Source: an uncultured bacterium
GTDB taxonomy: Bacteria; UBP6; UBA1177
NCBI GenBank assembly: GCA_905233945.1
Contig: CAJOFY010000016.1
Coordinates: 1-51,939 of the forward strand
Reading direction: 5' to 3'
DNA: 51,939 nt
Shown: positions 8,371 to 17,203 of the stretch, piece after piece
Layout: each line of letters starts with the position of its first letter
How positions within the stretch are numbered: position 1 is the stretch's first letter
The notes under the pieces: model-generated
The model's input: the letters and a program-made list of their open reading frames with translations, nothing else
The model's database searches: none
Told to the model about the DNA's origin: nothing
Translations under genes and position numbers: made by a program

Positions 8371-9654
8371 ATGGAACACTTGCTGCTGGGACTCCTTTTC
8401 ATACTTTTCATGATTGTCGCAATCACGGTTTTCAACGAAAAGACCCTTAAAATATCAAACGATATAGCCCTTGTCCTTTTTTCATTCCTGATTGCCGGAT
8501 TCGTGAAGATACTTGAAGCTTTGGGATTCATTGATTTCGAGACGAGTATGGTGGGCAGAATAGCCGACTTCAATTTCCAGGAATTCCTGATGAACGGGAT
8601 TCTGTGCTTCATGCTCTTTTCAGGCGCGAGCGGAGTCAATTTCAACCGCTTTGTGAAAAACATCAAGCCGATAAGCCTGCTAGCACTGCTATCAACCGTA
8701 ATTTCGTCGTTTGTCTACGGCGGAATATTCTATCTCTTTTCTTATTTTTCCGGCCTCGATTTTTCAATATGGCTCTGCATACTGCTCGGCTGCATAGTTT
8801 CGCCTACCGACCCGATCGCGGCGACGAGCATTCTCAAAAAGGCGGGGCTTTCCAAAAACGTATCGACCGTCATCGAGGGAGAGTCGCTGTTTAATGACGG
8901 AACCGGTGTCGCTGTCTTTGTTTGCGTCAAAAATATCGTCAACGACGTTTCGGACCTGAGCTTTCCTGTGCTTATGGCAAAGGAGCTTCTTGGCGCGGTT
9001 GCGATAGGACTTGCGGTTTCGTTCCTTATGTTCAGGCTTCTGCGCGCCAGCAACAATCCTATGCTGCACATTCTGATAAGCCTTCTCGATGTCGTCGCGG
9101 CATACATAATCTGCGAGACTCTAGGATGCTCCGGCGTTATCGCTTCCGTAGTATGCGGAATCTATTTTTCGAAAAACATGGCAAGGTATGAGGAATGGCG
9201 CAAGGTTGTGGATCCCAAGGACTGGTATGAGGATTTCTGGCATCTGGCCGATACGCTGCTCAACAACATCCTCTTCATTCTGATAGGATGCGCAGTGCTG
9301 AGTCTGCCGCACCATCCGCTGATTGCGGCACTAGTATTTGGAGCAGTTCTGATAAATATGGCGGCGCGTTTTATCGGTGTCGGCACTTCGGCTCTTATTA
9401 TCGGAAAACACAAGATTCCTAACCGCTACAATACGATGGAATTTACCTCGCTCATGACCTGGAGTGCGCTCAAAGGCGGTCTTTCGCTGGCACTGGCACT
9501 CAGCACAGCCGAATTTCTTGCACCCTCAAGCTACAATGTCGTGATCATAGTAACGAGTGTGACAATGTATTTTACGATTGTAGTCCAGGGACTTACCACG
9601 AAAAAGGTCTTCGCCATTATCGAGAAGCACAAGGCTGAGCGCATAAGGCTGTGA
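8371..9654 (+). CDS. CPA1-family Na+(K+)/H+ antiporter
   Basis: 427 aa integral membrane protein with about 12 hydrophobic segments. The signature region GCIVSPTDPIAATSILKKAG (about residue 140) and the following EGESLFNDGTGVAVFV match the ion-binding region of NhaP-type CPA1 antiporters. The C-terminal cytoplasmic tail is short, unlike eukaryotic NHEs. It exchanges monovalent cations for protons across the inner membrane. It lies 20 bases behind trkA, probably in one operon. Confidence 0.88.
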   Translation: MEHLLLGLLFILFMIVAITVFNEKTLKISNDIALVLFSFLIAGFVKILEALGFIDFETSMVGRIADFNFQEFLMNGILCFMLFSGASGVNFNRFVKNIKPISLLALLSTVISSFVYGGIFYLFSYFSGLDFSIWLCILLGCIVSPTDPIAATSILKKAGLSKNVSTVIEGESLFNDGTGVAVFVCVKNIVNDVSDLSFPVLMAKELLGAVAIGLAVSFLMFRLLRASNNPMLHILISLLDVVAAYIICETLGCSGVIASVVCGIYFSKNMARYEEWRKVVDPKDWYEDFWHLADTLLNNILFILIGCAVLSLPHHPLIAALVFGAVLINMAARFIGVGTSALIIGKHKIPNRYNTMEFTSLMTWSALKGGLSLALALSTAEFLAPSSYNVVIIVTSVTMYFTIVVQGLTTKKVFAIIEKHKAERIRL

Positions 9655-9680
9655 TCTGCCGGATCAAGTGAAATTTTAAG

Positions 9681-9708
9681 TTGAAAATTAAACTTTCCCT
9701 GCTAAAAT
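9681..9708 (+). promoter_or_regulatory. Candidate promoter for the carboxyltransferase gene
   Basis: TTGAAA (9681-9686), a 16-base spacer, TAAAAT (9703-9708). Lies 42 bases before the start codon at 9751. Confidence 0.55.
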
Positions 9709-9750
9709 GCTCCGCTTTTTGGTTTTTATTATTTTTGATATAGGTGTGTT

Positions 9751-11400
9751 ATGGCAAAAAAACTTCTTATTAGAGACCTCACTTTAAGAGACGGTCAGCA
9801 GTCGCAGTTCGCGACCAGAATGAATCAGAATCAAGTAGATAGACTCTTGAAATCATTCAACAAAGCTCATTTTTACGCAATGGAAGTCTGGGGCGGGGCG
9901 GTTCCCGATTCAGTTATGCGTTACCTCGGCGAAGATCCGTGGGCAAGACTTGAAAAAGTTAAAGCCGGAGTAGGCGAGGCAAGCAAACTCACGGCTCTTT
10001 CGAGAGGCAGAAACCTTTTCGGCTACAACCCTTATCCTGAAGATGTAATCGAAGGCTTCAACCGCAACGCGATAAAATCGGGTATCGACATCATGCGTAT
10101 TTTTGACGCTCTGAACGATATCGACAATATGCGCTCGACAATCAAATACGTAAAAGAGAACGGCGGAATGACAGACTGCTGCATCTGCTACACTGTCGAT
10201 CCCAAATTCTCGACGAAAGACAAAATCAAGGCGATGTTCAGCGGCAAAAAACTGCCTGACAATCTTTTCTCTATCGACTATTTCGTAAACAAGGCAATAG
10301 AGCTTGAAAAAGCTGGCGCCGATATGATTTCGATCAAGGATATGGCGGGTCTTATCAATCCGGCAATGAGCGCAAAACTTATTTCGGCACTCAAAAAAGC
10401 GGTCAAAATCCCGATAGACCTGCACACTCACTGCACACCGGGCTACGGTTTGGGCAGTGTTCTCATGGCGATGGTAAACGATGTCGATATCGTTGACAGC
10501 GTAATCATGCCGTTTGCAGGCGGTCCTGCTGCTCCTGCGTTCGAGCTTGTTCAGGTTTTTGCAACTAAACTCGGACTTGAGACGAATGTCGATCTCGCTG
10601 CTGTAAAAGAAATCAGGACCGAGCTTTTCAAAATCAGAAAAGAACTTGCAAAATTCGACCAGTACAAACTTTTCCCGAAGGATTTCGACCCGACAGACAA
10701 ACTGCCGGCTGATGTAGAGAAACTTTTCGATGACGCGATTGCCGCTGCAAAGAAAGGCGACACAGACACAGTCACCGATCTCACGCAGCAGATCGAGCGC
10801 TACTTCAACTTCCCGAAACCTAACGAAGTTGTAAGAATGGCGCAGATCCCCGGCGGAATGTACACGAACATGCTTGCACAGCTTCAGGCAGGAAAAATCG
10901 AGCACCTTCTTCCGAAAGTTATGGAGATGGTTCCGATCGTCAGACTTGCTGCTGGTGTTCCGCCGCTTGTAACTCCGACAAGCCAGATCGTCGGAACTCA
11001 GGCTGTAAGCTGCGTCATCAACCTCAATTCCGGAAAAGCGATGTATGAAAATACGTCAGTCCAGTTCGTAAATCTGGTCAAAGGCGGCTACGGTCACACG
11101 CCGTGGCCTGTCGATCCCGCTTTCCGTGAAAAAATCTCCGGAAAACGCGAGGAACAGCCTTATGACACATCGAAACACGTAAAGCAGGTAAACGAGACTC
11201 TTGATGAATTCGGCGGCGTCAAACTTGCTGCGACAGAAAAGGAAGAACTTCTTCTCGAGCTTTTCCCGGCAGTTGCGAAACCTTTCCTCAAAACTAAACG
11301 CGAGAAGGATTTCCGTGCTGAGCAGCAGAAGGTTCAGGATAAACTTGATGAAGAGAGAGGAAAACTTATCTCAGCGCTTGAAGGAAACGTCCTCGAGTAA
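9751..11400 (+). CDS. Carboxyltransferase: pyruvate carboxylase B / oxaloacetate decarboxylase alpha / transcarboxylase 5S family
   Basis: 549 aa. A DRE-TIM barrel carboxyltransferase that moves a carboxyl group between carboxybiotin and pyruvate/oxaloacetate. Visible features: RDLTLRDGQQS at the N terminus (metal and substrate site), ISIKDMAGL (the lysine that is carbamylated), DLHTHCTPGYGLG (metal-binding HxH) and the conserved FAGGPAAPAFELVQ helix. A PYC_OADA-type second domain follows. The usual C-terminal biotinyl domain (EAMKM) is absent, so a separate biotin carrier must exist elsewhere. Which reaction it catalyses cannot be decided without the partner subunits. Confidence 0.88.
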   Translation: MAKKLLIRDLTLRDGQQSQFATRMNQNQVDRLLKSFNKAHFYAMEVWGGAVPDSVMRYLGEDPWARLEKVKAGVGEASKLTALSRGRNLFGYNPYPEDVIEGFNRNAIKSGIDIMRIFDALNDIDNMRSTIKYVKENGGMTDCCICYTVDPKFSTKDKIKAMFSGKKLPDNLFSIDYFVNKAIELEKAGADMISIKDMAGLINPAMSAKLISALKKAVKIPIDLHTHCTPGYGLGSVLMAMVNDVDIVDSVIMPFAGGPAAPAFELVQVFATKLGLETNVDLAAVKEIRTELFKIRKELAKFDQYKLFPKDFDPTDKLPADVEKLFDDAIAAAKKGDTDTVTDLTQQIERYFNFPKPNEVVRMAQIPGGMYTNMLAQLQAGKIEHLLPKVMEMVPIVRLAAGVPPLVTPTSQIVGTQAVSCVINLNSGKAMYENTSVQFVNLVKGGYGHTPWPVDPAFREKISGKREEQPYDTSKHVKQVNETLDEFGGVKLAATEKEELLLELFPAVAKPFLKTKREKDFRAEQQKVQDKLDEERGKLISALEGNVLE

Positions 11401-11402
11401 TT

Positions 11403-12734
11403 ATGGATTTCATCACTCCCTATATCAATAGCGACAAAAAGCTTCATATCCGCTTTGAAAAGCTCTTTTCGCTCCTTTCATTGTGCGGATTTTCCGGAAA
11501 AATCGTCGTTCTCAGCGGCGCGGAAACATTTCCGATAATTGTTTCAAAAGGTTCTGTCTGGACTGACAAGCCGATGAATTTATTGGGTAATCTTCCGAAA
11601 AACGCCCTTTTTAAAGTTGAAGATACCTTCGATGATAACATGAAAAAAGGGATGAAGGAATATGAAGCCATGGAGTTTCTGTTTTCGGTGATTCTGAGTA
11701 TGCCCAGAGAGCGCATTCTCGAAGTTCTGAAGCCTTATGCAACGGAGTTCATTTCAATCAAGCCGGAAGCGGCTAAACTGATTTTTCTGCATGAAGACCT
11801 TCAGCCTTTTGTCGGGCAGAAAAGAAACGAGATTTTTTCAAATCTTAAAAAAAGTTACCGCACAATCTATTTTCTTTTGATTTCCCAGCTTGCGGTAATT
11901 CTTCCATCAACTCCTGAAGAAAAGGCAAAAATTACAGAAAAACTCGATAAATCCGATATATTTACCGAGAAGGCGGCTGCTCAGGAAATTGCCGAGAAAG
12001 TTGAACAAGAGAAGAAAAAGGAGGAAATGTCGGAAGAGGACGAAATCAAGACTTTCCTCAACGCGAACGAGCGTTATACCGATGTTTTCTCTCTTTTCGG
12101 GCTTAAAGGGAAGTTTGACGATAAAGTGGCAAGACGCGAATACATCAAAATAATGCAGAAAATCCACCCCGACAAACTTGTCGGAATCTCGCCGAACACC
12201 GCTATCCGTGCAAAGGAGTTTCTTCAGCTTGCAGGTGAATGCTACGAGCTTATACGCAATCCCGAAGTTGCGAAGGACATCGAACGTCTGATGATAAAAT
12301 ACGGTCCGATAAGAAACAAAAACGAGTATCTCAAAATCAAGGAATACGATTCTGCGATGATGAAAGCTTCGGCGCTTGCGAAAATAGGCTCTTACGATGC
12401 TGCGGCGAAAGTTTTCGATTACATCTATAAAGAAACGAAAAATCCAAGTGCTCTGGAGCAGAAAAACCTCGCTCTCTGGAAGATGGCGCCTAAGTGGAAC
12501 AAACTTGAAAAGGCGGACAAATACAAAGAGATCAGAGACGATTTCGTAAAAATTTCGATGATAAAGGAACTCTCTTTTGAATCGATGTATATCCTGGCTG
12601 AGATCTACGAATATTTCGAAGATATTCCCGACGCAATAAAAGTTCTTGACAACATTCTTAAAGTAAGACCGGATGATTTCAAAGCCGCCGGAATGAAAAA
12701 AAGGATGATCTATTACAGCAGATTAAAGAATTAA
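11403..12734 (+). CDS. J-domain (DnaJ-like) protein with N-terminal DUF4388-like region
   Basis: 443 aa. A J domain lies in the middle (about residues 220-290) with the diagnostic HPDK motif (KIHPDKL, about residue 255). It would stimulate ATP hydrolysis by an Hsp70 partner. The N-terminal 170 residues resemble DUF4388/PatA-N regions common in Myxococcota (inference by style). An acidic/Lys coiled coil (EKVEQEKKKEEMSEEDE) links it to the J domain, and the C terminus has helical TPR-like repeats. The zinc-finger and substrate domains of true DnaJ are missing. It begins 2 bases after the carboxyltransferase stop and its own stop overlaps the convergent lipoprotein stop. Confidence 0.8.
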   Translation: MDFITPYINSDKKLHIRFEKLFSLLSLCGFSGKIVVLSGAETFPIIVSKGSVWTDKPMNLLGNLPKNALFKVEDTFDDNMKKGMKEYEAMEFLFSVILSMPRERILEVLKPYATEFISIKPEAAKLIFLHEDLQPFVGQKRNEIFSNLKKSYRTIYFLLISQLAVILPSTPEEKAKITEKLDKSDIFTEKAAAQEIAEKVEQEKKKEEMSEEDEIKTFLNANERYTDVFSLFGLKGKFDDKVARREYIKIMQKIHPDKLVGISPNTAIRAKEFLQLAGECYELIRNPEVAKDIERLMIKYGPIRNKNEYLKIKEYDSAMMKASALAKIGSYDAAAKVFDYIYKETKNPSALEQKNLALWKMAPKWNKLEKADKYKEIRDDFVKISMIKELSFESMYILAEIYEYFEDIPDAIKVLDNILKVRPDDFKAAGMKKRMIYYSRLKN

Positions 12735-14344
12735 TTCATAGAACCGCGGACGCAGCGTGCGTAGTGGTTTGCTGAAGCATAGCTGTAGAACACTTCACCG
12801 TTTATGAAGTTTATAGCCCAGATTCTGTAGTTTTTACTCGGATCGTCAGTTGTGCTTGTCCAGTAGGGGAAATCAATCTGTTCACCGACTTCCGGCTGCA
12901 GATAGTTCCCGCTGCTGCATGTTTTGCAAACCGATGAGTAATTTCCGGGATATGCCGGATTTTCTGCGGTTACCGGACATTCATTTGTTTTGTTGCAGCC
13001 TTTGACGATCGATTTAAGTTCCGTGAGATTCGGAAGTCTCCAGTCGTCGTGTCCGGCATAGTTAAGATTTTCGCAGTAAGCTTTTGCTGCATCCCAGCCT
13101 TCAACTCTGACGACTTGAGGTTCCCATTTGTTCAGAGTTTCGTTTACTGTTCCGGTCTGCCATTCAAGACCGTTTGCGGAGACATAAATTCCAGTAACAC
13201 ATTTGTGAGAACTGCACCACTCTCCTGTCTGGCAGTCAGCATCGGCTTTGCATTCCCAGTCTTCGGGATTCGTCGTAGCTTCCTCTTCTTCCTCTTCGGT
13301 AACGTCAGCAGCCGTTCCTTCACGGACGCAGCGGACCCAGTTTGCTATCTGAACTGTATCAGAGCTGCTGTGTATGATACCGCTTTTGAAGTTGAGGTAC
13401 CAGAATGCATTCATCATTGAGCCGATGATATTTGTAGTTGTATTTTTTGTGCTTGACCATGTTCCGTCACACGGATCGCCGTGCATTGCCTTGACGATGT
13501 AGCATTCGTTGTTGTCAAGCTGTGTTTTGGTGAGCTGGCAGTCTTCATCAAGATTGAGGTATGAAATTGCCGGATCGTATTTCTCTGTATTGAGAGCTTC
13601 GCATCCAAGACATGAGTTGCCGAATCCCTGAGTGTTGTCTTTGTCTTCATTGCAGGTTTCCTGTGTAGAGCACAGTTCAGTTGTAGGACATTTGCCGCCG
13701 TATGCGATAGTGCTGATACCTCTGACAAGCGTTCTGAGCTCGTCGATTGTTGGCAGTCTCCAGTCATCTGCACCTGCAAGAACAAGGTTTTCACAGTAAG
13801 TAACGGAATCTGCGTGAGATGGTTCAGCGCCGAGTGCTGTATAAGTCATCGGATTTTCCCAAACCAGGTGAATCTCTGTGCCGGGGAAAGGTTTCGGATC
13901 GACCCAGATGCCCTGCGAATTTTTATCGAATCCGCCGTTGCCGTTACCGCCGTCACCATTGCCGCCGTTGTTTCCGCCTTCGCCGCCTTCGCCGCCTTCA
14001 CCGTCATCGATTGCCGGTGTACCCTGGCAGTTTGCAGTGTCCCAGCCGGAACAATCTGATTTGCATGTCGCTTGTCCGCCGGTGTAGCCGTAATCTATCG
14101 AAGTGCAGTCCTTTGTTCCGCTGTCGCAGATTTCACTTTCTTCGACGATGCCGTTGCCGCAGATTTCACCCTGCTGGTTTCCGTTGTCACCGCCGTTGTT
14201 TCCGCCTTCGCCGCTGTCACCGCCGTTTTCGCTGCTGTTTCCGCCGTTACCGCCGTTTGCACCATCTTCTTCGTCATCAGCACCGCATGAGACAAATACG
14301 AATGAAAGAGCCAGCAAAATTAACAAAAAACGAAATAAACGCAT
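12731..14344 (-). CDS. Lipoprotein with two DUF1566 domains
   Basis: 537 aa. Lipoprotein signal MRLFRFLLILLALSFVFVSC, then a low-complexity Gly/Asn/Asp linker. A CGNGIVEESEICD Cys-rich module (DUF4215-like) and a second Gly/Asn linker follow. Two DUF1566 domains complete it (DDWRLPTIDELRTL; DDWRLPNLTELKSI), the last ending ARCVRGSMN. Start at 14344 because AGGAGG lies 7 bases upstream; an ATG at 14377 lacks one. Divergent from the subtilase gene, with which it shares the CGNG..EICD module. Probably a surface-displayed binding protein; ligand unknown. Confidence 0.82.
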   Translation of the reverse strand: MRLFRFLLILLALSFVFVSCGADDEEDGANGGNGGNSSENGGDSGEGGNNGGDNGNQQGEICGNGIVEESEICDSGTKDCTSIDYGYTGGQATCKSDCSGWDTANCQGTPAIDDGEGGEGGEGGNNGGNGDGGNGNGGFDKNSQGIWVDPKPFPGTEIHLVWENPMTYTALGAEPSHADSVTYCENLVLAGADDWRLPTIDELRTLVRGISTIAYGGKCPTTELCSTQETCNEDKDNTQGFGNSCLGCEALNTEKYDPAISYLNLDEDCQLTKTQLDNNECYIVKAMHGDPCDGTWSSTKNTTTNIIGSMMNAFWYLNFKSGIIHSSSDTVQIANWVRCVREGTAADVTEEEEEEATTNPEDWECKADADCQTGEWCSSHKCVTGIYVSANGLEWQTGTVNETLNKWEPQVVRVEGWDAAKAYCENLNYAGHDDWRLPNLTELKSIVKGCNKTNECPVTAENPAYPGNYSSVCKTCSSGNYLQPEVGEQIDFPYWTSTTDDPSKNYRIWAINFINGEVFYSYASANHYARCVRGSMN

Positions 14345-14531
14345 CTGTTGCCTCCTGAATGATTCCATAAATAACAAAAATACAATTCAAAACCATTTTT
14401 GAATGAAGTTTGCGGAGATTTTTAGCATACAAAAAAAGAAATGTAAATATTTTATTTTTGTATTCTTGATAATAGTACCGTATTGAAATAAAGTCTTTTG
14501 CTTTTGTAGTTTACAAACTGAGGAGTTGAAA

Positions 14532-16667
14532 ATGAAAAAAATTCTTGTTGTTTTTGCGGTTCTGGCTGCCTTTATGACGCTTTCGGCGGCAGATGTGACC
14601 AAGCCGAAATTCACCGGACGCATTATTGTGAAACTTGACAGCAAATGCCTGGCACAAGGCAGAGACAAATGCATCAAAAGTCTGGGCTGCACCGAAGCGG
14701 GCGAACTCACGCTAAAAAACTGGGCGATTCTCAAATGTGACGGCGAACCTGCGACAAAAGCTGACGCTCTCATCAAAAAAGGGTTCAAAGCGGTTCCCGA
14801 AAGATTCGTGAAACACCAGCTTTATTCGGTCGATTCGATAGAACCGCTTTATCTCAACGATGTGTACATGAAGGAACAGTGGAATTTCCACAATGACGGA
14901 AAAATTACTGCGGCTGACAAAAAAATGATTGTTAACGGCAAAGATCACGCCCACATCGCCGAAGCATGGCGTCTTCTCCGTATTCTCGGGGCGGTAAAAA
15001 GCAACTGCGAACTCGGAAAGGACAGGAAACTTGCGATAATCGACGACGGTTTTGATATTCTGCACGAAGATATTGGCAGCGGTGTTATAGCATCGAAAAA
15101 TTTCGGTGATAGTACTTGTGAAGAGGGCAATCTTTTCAGCAACCAGACTGCTACAAAAAATTTTCACGGAACGCTTGTTACAGGAATAGCTGCTGCAAGA
15201 GGAGCCAACGGTGTCGGTCCTGCAGGTGCATGTCCTGAATGTTCGCTGATTCTTGCGAGAATGGCCGGCGATCCTGAAGATGTAGGATATACATTTAAAG
15301 AGGAGGAGTATAAAACTTATTATTCTTATTATGACCAGATTTTCCGGTGGGTCATGGAGCAGGGGGCTGAAGTTGTAAACTGCTCATGGGGCTGGTTCTA
15401 TGGGAGCGAGGATGATTTCTTGCCTGTTAAGGAGTATTTTGACGAGCTTTTTGAATATGCGGCGACTCAGGCGAACGGCGGAAAAGGAACTCTTTTCATT
15501 TTTGCTGCTGGTAATGAGGGCGAGGATTTTTCTTTTAATCCTTTTGCGACAAATCCGAATGTCCTTGCAGTCGGAGCAACAGACAGCACAGGAACAAGGT
15601 ACAGTTTTTCAAATTACGGCCCGAAACTCGGAGTTATGGCGCCTACAGCAGGCGGAGAATCCACGGGATCAGGTTCGTCGAAAAAATTCTATGACAGAAT
15701 CTGGACGACCGATAATTACATCGCACCTACATGCAGTAACCCGGGAACCAGCGGATGTCACGACAAGGCAGGATGGAATCCGGAACATAATATGGCCGGA
15801 GGAGATCTTTATGTCGGAAAATATTCGTACCGTTTTTCTCACACATCTTCGGCAGCACCTCTTGTAAGCGGCGTTGCGGCAGTTGTTCTCGAGGCAAACC
15901 CGAATCTTACCGCGCTTGAACTCAAAGAAATACTTACAAGCACGGCGGATCAGGTTTCAAAATCTGATGCCAACTACGATGCCAACGGTCACAGCAATAA
16001 ATACGGTTTCGGCAGAGTCAACGCTCTCCGCGCTGTTGCTGCGGCATGGATAAAAGGCGGTGGTGTCATCACGAAAAGCCTGAAGGATGCGATTGACAAG
16101 GCTTCGCCGTGCACAAAAGACAACTGCTGGAATTTTGCAGGAGCGGCATATCCGGACGAAGACTTGTATGATTACGATCCGAATGCCGAAGACGAATGTG
16201 AAGAACAGCCCTATACTCCGCCGGATCCTGAAGAAGATGAGGTCCCTGACGATGACAATGCCGATTCAGATTCCGGTGATACCGGCGACAGCGACACAGG
16301 GACAGATACAGGTGACAACACAGATACCGGCGATACAACACCCGGCGACAACACAGATACAGGCAGTGACGAACCGGCAGGTCCTCTCTGCGGAAACGGG
16401 AATGTTGATGCAAACGAAATCTGCGACGGCAACACTGTGCCATGTGCTCAGCTTGCTGGGACACCCGAAAACGGAACGGCAAAATGCGCTTCAAACTGCA
16501 TGGGCTGGGACAAATCGGGCTGCTACAACGACGGCGAAGAACCTACGGCAAGCGATAGCGATGAACCTGATTCCGGCAACGACGGAAACGGCGGCAATAA
16601 TTCTTCCGATGCATCGGATTCAGAAGAGAAAGATGATTCAGGCTGCGCTCTTGTTACAATAGATTAA
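14532..16667 (+). CDS. Secreted subtilisin-like (S8) serine protease
   Basis: 711 aa exported protease. Signal peptide at the N terminus (MKKILVVFAVLAAFMTLSAA), then a propeptide-like region. The catalytic triad is visible: Asp in AIIDDGFDILHED (about 171), His in NFHGTLVTGIAAARG (about 212), Ser in SHTSSAAPLVSG (about 438), with the oxyanion Asn in FAAGNEG (about 328). The usual GTS before the catalytic Ser reads HTS. The C-terminal 170 residues are a Thr/Asp/Gly repeat linker, a CGNGNVDANEICDG Cys-rich module and an acidic tail ending SGCALVTID. AGGAG lies 6 bases before the ATG. No membrane anchor is seen at the C terminus. Confidence 0.9.
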   Translation: MKKILVVFAVLAAFMTLSAADVTKPKFTGRIIVKLDSKCLAQGRDKCIKSLGCTEAGELTLKNWAILKCDGEPATKADALIKKGFKAVPERFVKHQLYSVDSIEPLYLNDVYMKEQWNFHNDGKITAADKKMIVNGKDHAHIAEAWRLLRILGAVKSNCELGKDRKLAIIDDGFDILHEDIGSGVIASKNFGDSTCEEGNLFSNQTATKNFHGTLVTGIAAARGANGVGPAGACPECSLILARMAGDPEDVGYTFKEEEYKTYYSYYDQIFRWVMEQGAEVVNCSWGWFYGSEDDFLPVKEYFDELFEYAATQANGGKGTLFIFAAGNEGEDFSFNPFATNPNVLAVGATDSTGTRYSFSNYGPKLGVMAPTAGGESTGSGSSKKFYDRIWTTDNYIAPTCSNPGTSGCHDKAGWNPEHNMAGGDLYVGKYSYRFSHTSSAAPLVSGVAAVVLEANPNLTALELKEILTSTADQVSKSDANYDANGHSNKYGFGRVNALRAVAAAWIKGGGVITKSLKDAIDKASPCTKDNCWNFAGAAYPDEDLYDYDPNAEDECEEQPYTPPDPEEDEVPDDDNADSDSGDTGDSDTGTDTGDNTDTGDTTPGDNTDTGSDEPAGPLCGNGNVDANEICDGNTVPCAQLAGTPENGTAKCASNCMGWDKSGCYNDGEEPTASDSDEPDSGNDGNGGNNSSDASDSEEKDDSGCALVTID

Positions 16668-16696
16668 ATCTTTTTTTCAAAAACATTTTTTTATTG

Positions 16697-16724
16697 TTGA
16701 CTTTTATTTTTTGCCAATTACTAT
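16697..16724 (+). promoter_or_regulatory. Promoter upstream of the RRM gene
   Basis: TTGACT (16697-16702), a 16-base spacer, TACTAT (16719-16724). It is followed at once by an attenuator-like hairpin (next entry). Confidence 0.7.
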
Positions 16725-16729
16725 CGCCT

Positions 16730-16763
16730 CACCTTGAGAAATAGTTCTCAGGGTGTGTTTTTT
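16730..16763 (+). terminator. Hairpin with T-run in the RRM leader (attenuator or short RNA terminator)
   Basis: CACCTTGAGAA (16730-16740), loop ATAG, TTCTCAGGGTG (16745-16755): an 11-bp stem with one G-U pair, followed by a T-rich run. It lies directly downstream of the promoter and upstream of the RRM gene, so it would terminate transcripts before the gene unless regulated. Confidence 0.7.
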
Positions 16764-16791
16764 TACAATGTTTTTTTGAGAGATGAGAGAC

Positions 16792-17064
16792 ATGAACATT
16801 TATGTTGGAAACCTTGCGTACAAAATGAGTGAAGAAGAACTTAGATCCGCTTTCGAAGCTTTCGGAACAGTTGATTCCGCAAGATTCGTAATCGATCGCG
16901 AAACCGGACGTTCAAAAGGCTTCGGTTTTGTTGAAATGCCTGTAAAAGAAGAGGCTGAGGCAGCTATCGCAGGACTTAACGGAACAGAGCTTTGCGGCAG
17001 AACCGTTACGGTCAACGAAGCACGTCCGCGTGAAGAGAGACCGAGAGGCGGTTTCAGAAAGTAA
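16792..17064 (+). CDS. Small RNA-binding protein (single RRM domain)
   Basis: 90 aa. One RNA recognition motif fills the protein: RNP2 IYVGNL at residues 3-8 and RNP1 KGFGFVEM near residue 42. A short Arg/Gly tail (RPREERPRGGFRK) follows. Bacterial single-RRM proteins bind single-stranded RNA and are often cold- or growth-regulated. Start at 16792 rather than 16783 because GAGAG is well placed only for the former. A strong terminator follows at 17101. Confidence 0.92.
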   Translation: MNIYVGNLAYKMSEEELRSAFEAFGTVDSARFVIDRETGRSKGFGFVEMPVKEEAEAAIAGLNGTELCGRTVTVNEARPREERPRGGFRK

Positions 17065-17100
17065 TTCTTTGATTCGTAGCAGATAGATCACGCACATTTT

Positions 17101-17131
17101 ATGCCCGGGTTTTTTGCCCGGGCATTTTTTT
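17101..17131 (+). terminator. Rho-independent terminator after the RRM gene
   Basis: ATGCCCGGG / CCCGGGCAT stem with a T-rich loop, followed by seven T (17126-17132 region). Confidence 0.9.
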
Positions 17132-17203
17132 ATACCTAATCAGCTTTTTTTATAGTTTTAACGCTTTTTTTGTGCTATAAGCCGTCGTTTTCGGAGGAGA
17201 AAG

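Noticed and set aside
9910-10905. 331-codon open frame antisense to the carboxyltransferase
   Set aside because: Shadow of a strongly conserved gene; composition (Cys/Arg/Phe/Val rich) is typical of antisense frames.
13819-14358. Long Arg/Cys-rich frame antisense to the lipoprotein linker
   Set aside because: Produced by the Gly/Asn repeat codons of the lipoprotein on the other strand.
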